Below are positions 55,301 to 64,000 of a stretch of DNA of 64,000 nucleotides, piece by piece (the stretch's first letter is position 1; every line of letters begins with the position of its first letter). The notes under the pieces were generated by a model. The model had not been told where the DNA came from, did no database searches, and saw only the letters and a list, made by a program, of their open reading frames with translations. A program made the translations under genes and the position numbers. Source of the DNA: Syngnathus acus (lineage: Eukaryota > Chordata > Actinopteri > Syngnathiformes > Syngnathidae); contig NC_051097.1 of NCBI RefSeq assembly GCF_901709675.1, positions 2,344,539-2,408,538 on the forward strand, read 5' to 3'.

Positions 55301-58300
55301 CACAGTCGCCATTCATTAAAAAGCCAGCAAAACCAATCGCTCTGTTTGTCCCTCCTCCTTTGCGGGATTTCCCCTCACGCGCATGCGCGTTTGACCGGTT
55401 GGCGAGGTGGCGGCCGACAAACGCCGGCGGCGCTCAATGCTGTCAAGTTCTTTTTCAAACTTGATCGTAAGCAGGGCTGTGGACAGTATTCCTACGCGCA
55501 TTCTCAGCAGCATGATGAAAATAAAATTGAACGTATTTTTTTTATTGTCGGACTCGGTGGACTCGGTCAAAATCAGCACCGAGTCCGGCAAAAATGACCG
55601 AGTCCGAGTCCACAGCCCTGGTTTAAATACATGCTGGTAGCGCAGGGCGTGTCTCTGAGCACTATGCGGTACTGCAGACAAGCGCAGGAAGTGCAGCAGC
55701 CAGCCTGTCACGAACGAGGGCAAGACAATGTGCAACACGAACTGTTTAGAGAATGCGAAAACGGAATTGGGTATCTATTTATTAATTAATTAATAGGGGG
55801 GGGCTCAGAGTCACGACTCTGCTCCTCAATGTTGATGAATGAAATGGATTGGGTATCTAATTATTAAAATTGGCTTCTGGTTGCTGTTACAGTTCCCGAT
55901 CACTGCTCTGAGAGAGATAAAAATCCTGCAGCTGCTCAAACACGAGAATGTGGTGAATCTGATTGAAATTTGCAGAACTAAAGGTTGGTGTCAAAACACA
56001 GTCCTGACTTTTTTCTTTTTCGAGGAATGTTGTCACACAGCTGCTATGTTCTTATTTTTTTTCATACTTTGATTCAACTTAAGAAAAGGATCTTTGACCT
56101 TTACTTACAAAATAGAATCATCTGGATTTAGATACACTAAGTAGATGTATAGGCTACTTAAACATGCATCTGGATCAAAAACAAATGCAACACTTTTTTT
56201 TCCAGTTAAGTATTAAGTGCTCTTCAAAAAGACAATAAATGCGTTATTCATTCATTCATCTTCTGAACCACTTGTACTGTTTGAAATTGGGATTTTTTAG
56301 ATGGTTGTTTCCAATCATTCTTCCAGCTACCCAGTATAACCGATACAAAGGCAGCATCTACCTGGTGTTTGACTTTTGTGAGCACGACCTAGCCGGACTG
56401 CTTAGCAACACCAATGTTAAGTTCACCTTGGCAGAGATCAAGAAGGTCATGCAAATGTTGCTCAATGGATTATACTACATCCACAGAAACAAGGTAAGGC
56501 ACTTGTTAAAGATTTGTACGAATACACATGGTTGTCAAATGAAAACAAAAAATAAAGGTACATGTTAATATTTACATTGACAAGAATGGGGAAGTAACCT
56601 TACTCGTACAGTACATAATCATGATGCTGTTTGTTTTCAGATCCTTCACAGAGACATGAAAGCAGCCAATGTGCTCATCACCAGAGATGGCGTCCTAAAA
56701 CTGGCTGACTTCGGTTTGGCTCGAGCTTTCAGCCTAGCCAAAAACAGCCAAGGGAACCGCTACACCAACCGCGTGGTCACACTGTGGTACAGACCACCGG
56801 AGCTGCTGCTCGGTAAGAAGTCGTTGACACAGGAAGATATACTGAACTGAATATCACAGATGGGCTGCAGAAATGTCTTCAGTGGTTTATACTTTTTTCA
56901 TAATCGAGCAGCCCTTGATTCAGTGTCCAAGAACACCCGTAAGCAATTGTGTTTTGGTTTTCTTTCAAATGTTATGGGTGGAAGGATGGATGGATGGAGA
57001 TATTGATTTTTATTTATTTTTTTAAACAAAAATTAGCAATACATTTGTTGTATAGATTAGGCTTCTGCTAAAATAAAGGTAAATGGACAATGAATTATTT
57101 TGAAAGATTGTTTATTGATCTATTCAGTTACAGTTGTTGCCTCACTAAAAAAAGCTATTTATTATCACTGTGATAATCTCTATTTATATACTATAGTTAC
57201 ATATTATATCTAGTATTATAGTTCTGTTGTCATAGAAGTCCCAAATAAAAATGAAAAAGAATCACACCAAGTTAGAAGACATGAACATATTTCTGAAAGC
57301 AAGAAATACTACTGAAGTCAATTTCATCAAACCTCTCAGATCAATACAAAATTCGGTGTGTTTCACAACTTTTTTTTTGGTGGGGTCTAGGTGAACGAGA
57401 CTACGGTCCCCCGATTGACTTGTGGGGAGCAGGCTGCATCATGGCGGAAATGTGGACAAGAAGTCCTATCATGCAAGGGAACACTGAGCAGCACCAGCTC
57501 ACTCTTATCAGCCAGCTTTGTGGCTCCATCACAGCCGAGGTACGTCATCTTTTGAAATCAAGCTAGCCCATACTGTGGTACTGAATTTGCAAGCTTGCAA
57601 GTAATTCTGTGTTCAAGCTTGTAATTATTTCTCTCATCCATTATTTTTATCCGAGTTAGTAGTTCCTTTCCGTAACTAGTAACTTTCTAGTTTTGTTACT
57701 ACTGTTATAAAATAAAAAAAATATTTTCTAAAACATGTACAAATAATGTTCAGTTAAGTTAAAAATATTTCTTTCTCCCTCACATACACACACACGTGCA
57801 TTGGATGCTGTGTGTTTACATACACCTTCAAGAAGTGTAGCCTAGTGATTGACGTCTGTGGCCAGTCAGTATGAGCATCTTCTCGTTGCTCCTTGCAAGT
57901 GTTTTTATTTTATATGAGTTTGTGTGTTTGTCCCGATATAATAAATAAATAGTGTTATGACTTATTCCAACTAAAAAAAACTTGTATGTCGGGGCACTCG
58001 TACCACAGTTTTTCATTGATTGTGTGTATTTCCCGAAGGTTTGGCCCGATGTGGACAAGAAGTATGAGTTGTACCAGAAAATGGAGCTTCCCAAAGGCCA
58101 AAAAAGGAAAGTGAAGGATCGTCTCAAAGCTTACGTCAAAGACGCCTACGCTCTCGACCTGATTGACAAGCTGCTGGTCCTGGACCCGGCCCAGCGTACA
58201 GACAGCGACGACGCTCTCAACCATGATTTTTTCTGGTCTGACCCAATGCCGTCGGACCTCAAGAACATGCTTTCCACCCATAACACCTCGATGTTTGAAT

Positions 58301-58404
58301 ATCTCGCACCACCCCGGCGAAGAGGCCACATGCCCCAACAGCCGCCCAACCAGAACAGAAACCCTGCCACCACCAGTCAGACTGAGTTTGATCGAGTGTT
58401 TTAG
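52396..58404 (+). CDS. cdk9: Cyclin-dependent kinase 9 (8 exons, 393 aa)
   Basis: CDK9 with cyclin T forms P-TEFb, which phosphorylates the RNA polymerase II tail and pausing factors in the nucleus. Exons: 52396-52436, 52561-52674, 52956-53037, 55893-55983, 56327-56493, 56641-56812, 57391-57539, 58039-58404. The sum of 1182 nt is in frame and sites are GT-AG. The Gly-rich loop I-G-Q-G-T-F-G is at 46-52, catalytic Lys at 69, H-R-D near 168-170, D-F-G near 188-190, the activating Thr of the T-loop near 207 (R-Y-T-N-R-V-V), and the typical end T-E-F-D-R-V-F is present. The first 21 residues precede the Met that aligns with the start of the human 42-kDa form (second ATG at 52583). No catalytic residue is missing. 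Intron 3 (2.9 kb) holds two hAT-like elements. Confidence 0.97.
53388..53931. mobile_element. hAT-like MITE with 8-bp duplication in CDK9 intron 3
   Basis: Ends TAGGGGTGTAAATCG and CGTTACACCCCTA are flanked by the perfect repeat gtaaatat (53380-53387 and 53932-53939). The interior near both ends is rich in 'cgatacgatat' and 'atcgat' subterminal repeats. The short ORF inside is not recognisable. Confidence 0.9.
54221..55620 (-). mobile_element. BED-finger hAT element, copy 2, in CDK9 intron 3
   Basis: The 1400-bp copy is inverted relative to 21266-22637. Ends TAGGGCTGTGGACTCGG and GAGTCCACAGCCCTG are flanked by the perfect repeat gtttaaat (54213-54220 and 55621-55628). The internal ~60-bp direct repeat is present again (54793-54852 and 55470-55529). 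The two copies match closely through long stretches. Confidence 0.93.
54904..55251 (-). CDS. Truncated hAT transposase N-terminus (115 aa), copy 2
   Basis: It encodes the same 115 residues as 21618-21965, including the C-L-I-C/H-F-S-S-L-H finger-like block and the identical stop position. It is antisense to CDK9. It keeps a DNA-binding-type domain but no catalytic domain. Confidence 0.6.
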   Translation of the reverse strand: MARKKCTAKRIYDDEHRTFLTELKLFFVERYGKPFCLICRTSLAHLKASNGQRHFSSLHANIDKDFAKGTEFRKHKFGDFEKSGRKIGTVFQKNYEALRDCHTCIVSTGLEHCTG

Positions 58405-58925
58405 ACAAAACTTTTATTTTAAAGGGAGTACAAGTTGCTGAATGTTTGATTTGAAAACACAGGACAACCTGCCACATTTTAAGGAAAACTACATATTCCT
58501 TGATCGTGTCCAGCTTTGTTGCATCGCGAATTCCTGCTTGGGATGGCTATGCTGCATCGCAATTGGGATTAGTATTCAATCAAGTCAATCCAAAACCTCC
58601 ACAAACCTGCATTGTTTTGACGTAATACTTGGTTTACAAGTGAAAGCGCCGATAATAGCATTTTGCTCATAGCCTTGAACTGAACAATGGCAATGTTTGT
58701 AATGTTAAATTGAGATGTCTTGAGTTTTCTTTCTTTCTTTCCTTTTTTTTCCTCACTTGTATGGCATTTTGGTCACAGGTAATGTTTTGAGGGATTAAAG
58801 TGTGGAAAATCACTCCACTCATGGGCAACTGTGACATTGAAAATATATATTTGGACTGTAAAATTTTGTGAAAAAAAGTGGGGTTTGTTCTGTACAGAAA
58901 TCGTCTATTTTGAATAAAATCAAAA
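58405..58925 (+). other. cdk9: CDK9 3' UTR and polyadenylation signal
   Basis: AATAAA at 58913-58918 is the first strong signal after the stop, giving a 3' UTR of about 0.53 kb. No coding sequence or repeat is apparent in it. Confidence 0.7.
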
Positions 58926-59329
58926 CCCCGAAATGTGTTTAGACAATTTATTTTAAATTCACAGCCAGCTTTGCTTTAAGGTGGTAGAGTTCAAGTTTAA
59001 AAATTGTTCTAGAGTGGAAATAGTGTTTCAGAAAAAATGAATCCAAATTGGGCACCCCATCTGTCAAACTTGAAGCAGTTAAGCAAATCAACCTGCATTT
59101 TCGCCGCAGAAACTAATGTTACGGACTGAACAGCGTTCTAATTTATAAATTAGAAAGGGATTATCTGTCTCCGCTAGATGGCGTCATTGTGTTTCTTAAC
59201 ATGCGTGCCGGTGTTGTGGAAAACTTTGAAGAACAGTTCCAAGCTTGAAGTGCATGTTAACAACATGACTCACGTTTGGGGGACGATACCGAGAACCATA
59301 TAGGTGATGCAAAAGACGAGAAGGGCAAC
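58926..59329. other. Gene-free sequence downstream of CDK9
   Basis: I see no exon, RNA gene or recognisable repeat here. Confidence 0.4.
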
Positions 59330-59790
59330 TATAACATTTGAAACAGAAATTTGCACAGGAAAATGTCTGGCTGATAATTATTACTAAATAAGCAGAACAG
59401 TTAGTTTAATATCAATCACGTAGTCAGAGTGTGTAGCTGCTGTAGCAGAAAGCACAATCGCTAAAAGGACAACGACAATGACCCAAAGCGTACTGCCATA
59501 GTGGTTACAACATGGTTTTTAGCATCCACCACAAAGACCTGTTCTCAGTCCGTTTGAAAATGTATGGGTAGACCTAAAAACGGGTGCAAGCAAGACGGTT
59601 TACAAACTTGGATTAAGTTACACCAATTCTGGAAGGAGGAATGGGTCAATTTTCCATTCAACCAGGCGCAGAGTAGCAGTTGGAAAAATCAGGACAATAG
59701 TCCAGGCCCAAGATGTATGCCCAGAATCCTTTTTTTTATACACTGTATGCAAACTTCTGATTTAACGTGCACACGATTCCACTAGATGAC
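59330..59790 (+). pseudogene. Degraded Tc1-like transposon remnant
   Basis: Frames around 59465-59660 give N-D-N-D-P-K-R-T, then P-F-E-N-V-W-V-D-L-K, then F-W-K-E-E-W-V, matching the order of the last two catalytic blocks and C-terminal region of Tc1 transposases, with several frameshifts. The sequence 'actgtatgcaaacttctgat' near 59744 resembles a fish Tc1 terminal repeat. Confidence 0.55.
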
Positions 59791-59954
59791 AGTAATGCTC
59801 TGCAACACCTTCTTGTTCTCTTTCTCCATTACCTGTCTTTCATCAATCTTCAGGGTGAGTAGCTTTATCTGTTTTAGTTGCTTTATACAGACCCATCATC
59901 CTATAATTGTTGTCAAGCTGATACTGAAAATGATTCCTGCTCAGTGGCAGTGTG

Positions 59955-60095
59955 CATGTGAGTGTGATTGGTAGTTTGTCTCTATATGCTCCCTGCGACT
60001 GGCTGGTGACCAGTTCAGGACATAATGTCCCATTCGCCCGATGTCAGATGGGAAAGGCTCCAGCACTCCCCGTGACCCTGAACAGAATAAGCAGT
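59955..60095 (-). repeat. CCATCC-headed dispersed repeat fragment
   Basis: 'gactggctggtgaccagttc' and 'gggaaaggctccagcactcc' are reverse-complement blocks of the dispersed repeat. The microsatellite head is missing. Confidence 0.55.
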
Positions 60096-61469
60096 GTTGA
60101 GAATGTATGAAAATATTACTTCTCTAGTTAAGCTTGTATGATGGAGCAAATATAAGGTTTCGAACAGCTGGAAGTTCACATCTTCACTTGATTTGGAATT
60201 TTGAATTGGAATGCTTAAATATGCATTTGGAACTTCCCAGACTCCAAATATACAGATGTACTGGTTGATACATTTCGGAATATTAATACAATAATGCAAT
60301 GTATCAAAACATTTAAGAAGACTCTTGGAAATAAAAGCAATGCATACATTTTGTTAAGGCCTCGGGTATTGAGTACATCCACTTGATTTTGAGTTTTACT
60401 AAATGGGAGAAGGCTACATGAGGATTTGTTATTTCAAGGGTCACATTTAGAAGCGGTGTAAAAATAATTTCCAAAATGCACAAGATTTTTGTTGCAATAT
60501 AGAGGTGAGCGCTTACATCCATACTCAAATGGCAAATAGATGGGTGTAAAAAGTTACATTGCAACAAAAAAGTATTGGAAGGCAGCCAGCTTGACACGCG
60601 CCTTTAAGATTTGTTTCAGCGTTTGAGGTTTTTGCTTCTAGCAATTCCTTGTGATGTTTTTGCAAATTCTTGATAAAGTAGCAAACACACTCGGATCAGT
60701 ATTCCTTTCCTTTGCGTTTTCAAGCAAATAAAGTTGTTATTGTACTTCTTACTGACTGAAGCTTTTCTATACTGTAGTCAGTTTTAAAGTCACTTTAATA
60801 TGACTTCTAATGTCTTATCATGAATCCCCTCAGCTCTCCTCACTCTGTGTGAACTGTCAAACTAAAGCTCTACTCAAATGATGGATTGCTCTTTTAATTC
60901 TAGGGCTCCACCACTGTCACATCTATAGAGAAAGAAGCTGTGTGCTGACAGCAATGACACCAACAACTAACATAAATTACAGAGTGCTCCAGTGGACAGA
61001 TGGGCCTCCGACAGCATCCTGCATACAAATGGATTCCAACTCTTCCATGTCATAGGTACTGCACCATTTATCTGCATAGATAAAAGGTTGGAGCAAAGTG
61101 ATGCTGTCAGCTGTGCCAGCTTTCTGCCACAATGATTCCAAATGGCTCGCGGTGTCTTTTTTTTTTTGGATAAACTTGGCTTCGCTTAGGGCACATGCTA
61201 ATTTGGGCTAAATGACATTTCTTCTTCATTTATGTAGACCTCTGTCATGGACATCTACGGTGGCTGTGAAGAGAAAAACACAACAACAAATTAACAACTA
61301 AACACAACAGCAAATTAAAAAATACAAAGACAACAAAAAACAAACAAATCAAACAAAAATGAAACACATCAACATAAAAACAAAAAATACTGATCAGTTA
61401 TCGCTGGCTGGATGAAGGCACTGCTCAATGAGCCTGAGGATAAGTAGGCACATGGATATTCAATCCAGG
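60096..61469. other. Gene-free AT-rich sequence
   Basis: No recognisable gene or repeat. An A/C-rich stretch of 'acaaca' type lies at about 61275-61390. Confidence 0.4.
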
Positions 61470-61865
61470 GCGTATTTGTCCGCATGGCAGAAGACCTGAA
61501 CAGCTTTTACTGTAGGCTTGATAAGTGCAATAACACTCAGGAGAGGGAGGAGCTTTGCTCTTGGGTCAGACTAGCAGACAAAAGAAACCCCAACGTGAAT
61601 GACGATTATCGGCCTGTGGCTTGACATCGCTTCTCATGAAGAGCTTTGAAAGGTGTGTCATGGGCAACCTAATATCTACAATGTTGCACAGTAAACACCA
61701 AAATGCTCAACCAAACCATTTAATTTTATCCAACAAATGTGTGCTACTTGAATGCGAAATGCAGGCTGACCACCTGCCAATAAGTTCAAGGGAGGACAAG
61801 GTTTTTTTTTTTCTGAGGGACAATATGGGACACCGCGGCGTCTCCACCCCTTGGGCAGACTGAAT
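61470..61865 (+). pseudogene. LINE reverse-transcriptase fragment, frameshifted
   Basis: Translation gives L-N-S-F-Y-C-R-L-D-K and then N-D-D-Y-R-P-V-A, stop, L-T-S-L-L-M-K-S-F-E-R. These are conserved pieces around RT blocks 1-2 of the Rex1/CR1-type LINEs, where D-Y-R-P-V-A-L-T-S is continuous. The fragment is short, broken and internally deleted. Confidence 0.65.
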
Positions 61866-61943
61866 GTGGTTTTCCCATTTCTAGCACATACCTGTTACAT
61901 GCTATATTAACAATGCCCTATTCCTCTAAAGTTTAGAGACTAG

Positions 61944-61996
61944 GCATACATCAGCATAAGTATGTTTAGTCTAAACATACGTATGCTGATGTATGC
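61944..61996. repeat. 53-bp near-perfect palindrome
   Basis: The left arm gcatacatcagcat..aagtatgtttag is mirrored by ctaaacatacgt..atgctgatgtatgc around a single T. Arms are 26 bp with one or two mismatches, so the DNA or RNA could form a hairpin. Confidence 0.85.
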
Positions 61997-62448
61997 TCAT
62001 GAATAGGCCACTCTTTGTTAATGAGCCCTCATCAATGAGTGCTTGGTTGTCTTGGGCTCGGGGCGTTAGTTTCTTTTATTAGAGCAAGCATTCATTTTAG
62101 CGGCACACGGTCTCAATTTGTGGGACGCATGAATTGAGCTTCAAACGCTGAATGTGCTACACAGGATGGGTGGTCACTGCAAACCCTAATGAACGGAAAT
62201 TACCATAGTAAAAATAATGATAAAACTACAAGAAACTGCTGCTCTAAGACAAGGAGCAGTTACACTTATACAGAACATACAACAATACTTAGAGGCATGT
62301 ATTCGCTCTGCATGGTCGGAACAGCGACAATTACCGGAGCGCAGTTGGTGACCTTCTCTGCCTCTTCTTATTGTGGTTAATTATAATACATGTCTACCAA
62401 TGGAACTCAGTTTTGCCTGCACTAAATTCAGACTTTATTGTATATATA

Positions 62449-62740
62449 CCGTATTTTACGGACTATAAGTCGCAGTTTTTTTCATAGTTTTGCCGGGTGT
62501 GCTATTTATACTCAGGAGCGACTTTTGTGTGAAATTATTAAAGTCAAAGTCAAGTCAAAGTCTGCTTTATTGTCAATGTCTTCACATGCCAAGACACACA
62601 AAGAGATCGAAATTACGTTCCCACCATCCCACGGTGACAAGTCATAGTACACAATATACATACAAGTAACACATTATCATATCATTTCACATGTTATTTT
62701 CACACTAAACCGCAAGAGGGCGCGATAGACCTGTGGAATA
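62449..62740 (+). mobile_element. Element A left-end fragment with LINE-tail insertion
   Basis: Begins CCGTATTTTACGGACTATAA and continues 'gtcgcagtttttttcatag'. At about 62541-62665 a segment 'aagtctgctttattgtcaat' to 'ttcccaccatcccacggtga' looks like the antisense 3' end of a LINE. Confidence 0.55.
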
Positions 62741-62743
62741 CTG

Positions 62744-63770
62744 TATTTTACGGACTATGAGTCGCTCCGGAGTACAATTTGCACCAGCCATAAAATGCAT
62801 AATAAAGAACAGAAAAACATATATAAGTCGCACTGGAATACAAGTCGCATTTTTAGGAGAACTTTATTTGACAAAATCCAACACCAAGAACAGAAATGAA
62901 TAGACAACAACAGGCTAAACGATACGATATGCTAACGTTACATAATGTCACGACTCGTCCCCAGTTGCTTTATTATGTCAATGTTACCATGGTTTCTGTT
63001 CGCATCGCCCCTCCCCTCCTGTGTTACTTCAATCAATGTAATCACAGTCACCTGCCTCTTGTTACCTGTCTTATATTTAAGTCCTGTCAGCCCCTCACTC
63101 CCCGGTCGGATCGTTGATGTCTTCACATTTGATGTCGTTCTTGTTTCTTGTTTCTTTTGGTTCCTATCTTTGACAGTTCTGTTTTGGTTAGCCAGTCTGT
63201 CGGTCGGTCTGTTAAGTTATGTCAGTTTGCCGGTTCTGTTAGTTTGTTCCCCTTATCCTCTCATCCAACTACCTTTTCCCTTCAATAAACCCTGGTCCAA
63301 GCTGCATTTGGTCGCCCTGCTCCATTCCGATCCGTGACACATAAACACAAACGAGGAACTGAGAATGTGCCAGACGTAACATATTAAAAGTTATTCAAAT
63401 AACTACAACATAAATAACATGTTTATCACCATCCGTGTCGCTCCAAATCATTAAATCCATTGAAATCTTCGTCCTTTGTGTCACTATAAACAACGCCGCT
63501 GCTGACTCCGGAAGTGCATGCGGCTCTGACGTCGGACTCATCGTCAGTTGCGGTCCCAGTTATTCCACAGGCCTATATAACTATATGCCAAATAACATAA
63601 ATAACAATTTTATCAAACCATCCGTGTCACTCCAAATCATTAAATCCATCGAAATCTTCGTCCTCTGTGTCACTTAAAAAAAAACGCTGCTGCTGACTCC
63701 GGAAGTACATGCAGCGCTGACGTCGGACCCATCATCAGTTGCAGTTCCAATTATTCCACATAGATATGCT
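62744..63770 (-). mobile_element. Element A, inverted, split by a solo LTR
   Basis: Starts 'ctgtattttacggactatga' and continues through 'gttaggcta'-type blocks to a roughly 130-bp segment containing 'cactccaaatcattaaatcc' and 'cgctgctgactccggaagt' that occurs twice in tandem (63435-63575 and 63620-63765). The far terminus is not seen. Confidence 0.65.
62946..63339 (+). mobile_element. Solo LTR (394 bp) with 5-bp target duplication
   Basis: Ends TGTCACGACTC and CCGTGACA form the TG...CA termini of a retroviral-type LTR and are flanked by the direct repeat cataa (62941-62945, 63340-63344). A TATA-like tatttaag lies near 63071 and a polyadenylation signal caataaa near 63282. No internal gag or pol sequence exists, so it is a recombination-derived solo LTR, probably Gypsy-type. 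The frames across it are not genes. Confidence 0.88.
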
Positions 63771-63774
63771 GTAG

Positions 63775-64000
63775 GTGGCTCCTTTCGGCTTTTCCCCGAA
63801 GGGATTGCCACAGTGAACCACCCGTTTTTGTCCAGATGATTCGCATGAGATGTTTTTAGCACAGTTTTTACGCCTGATGCCCTTCCTGGCGCAACCCTCT
63901 GCATTTACCCGGGATTGTAACCGGCACAGGGGAGACACTGACATGTGCCGCCCTATATGGTTCCCTGACCGGGAATCGAATCCAGGCTGCGATGGTGAAA
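63775..64000. repeat. Dispersed fish repeat running off the window edge
   Basis: 'cagtttttacgcctgatgcc' and 'cttcctggcgcaaccctctg' are segments of a repeat common in fish genomes. A tRNA-like 'gggaatcgaatcc' lies near 63969, suggesting a SINE-like end. The element is cut by the end of the window. Confidence 0.6.

Noticed and set aside
63001-63337. 130-aa hydrophobic open frame resembling a membrane protein
   Set aside because: It lies wholly within the solo LTR, which is T/C-rich, so the hydrophobicity is compositional.

Overview
The window is vertebrate nuclear DNA, most likely from a percomorph teleost. The evidence is GT-AG split genes of vertebrate type, short introns, and dispersed repeats common in fish genomes: hAT and Tc1/mariner elements, L2- and Rex1-like LINEs, tRNA-derived SINEs, and repeats headed by CCATCC microsatellites. 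The species cannot be named from the sequence alone.

Four housekeeping genes are complete, and I traced each exon by exon with a consistent reading frame. NADK2 (+, 3335-12535, 12 exons, 426 aa) is the mitochondrial NAD kinase. SKP2 (-, 26769-14298, 9 coding exons, 400 aa) is the F-box/LRR receptor of an SCF ubiquitin ligase and converges tail-to-tail on NADK2. FPGS (-, 51123-29130, 15 exons, 575 aa) is folylpolyglutamate synthase. CDK9 (+, 52396-58404, 8 exons, 393 aa) is the P-TEFb kinase and lies head-to-head with FPGS, 1.3 kb apart. From general knowledge, NADK2/SKP2 sit together on human chromosome 5 and CDK9/FPGS together on human chromosome 9, so two synteny blocks are joined here.

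Nearly everything else is mobile DNA, often nested. 1-2.2 kb holds an internally deleted L2-like LINE. NADK2 introns hold a pure (GA)n tract and two 1.3-1.8 kb TIR elements ('element A'). SKP2 introns hold a third, inverted element A, an element B copy with a SINE inside it, and a stack of hAT elements whose 8-bp target duplications are still readable. FPGS intron 1 holds a Tc1/mariner element interrupted by a LINE, which is itself interrupted by a SINE and a hAT MITE. A CDK9 intron carries a second copy of the BED-finger hAT found in SKP2, and its 115-codon ORF has the same translation. The right 5.6 kb is gene-free: Tc1 and LINE remnants, a palindrome, more element A and a solo LTR with a 5-bp target duplication.

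The four genes share no operon-like logic. They act in separate housekeeping roles (mitochondrial NADP supply, cell-cycle proteolysis, folate retention, transcription elongation). I found no unknown gene system. The most useful novelties are an in-frame, stop-free 69-nt last intron in NADK2, the legible nested transposon histories, and the uncharacterised element A and B families.
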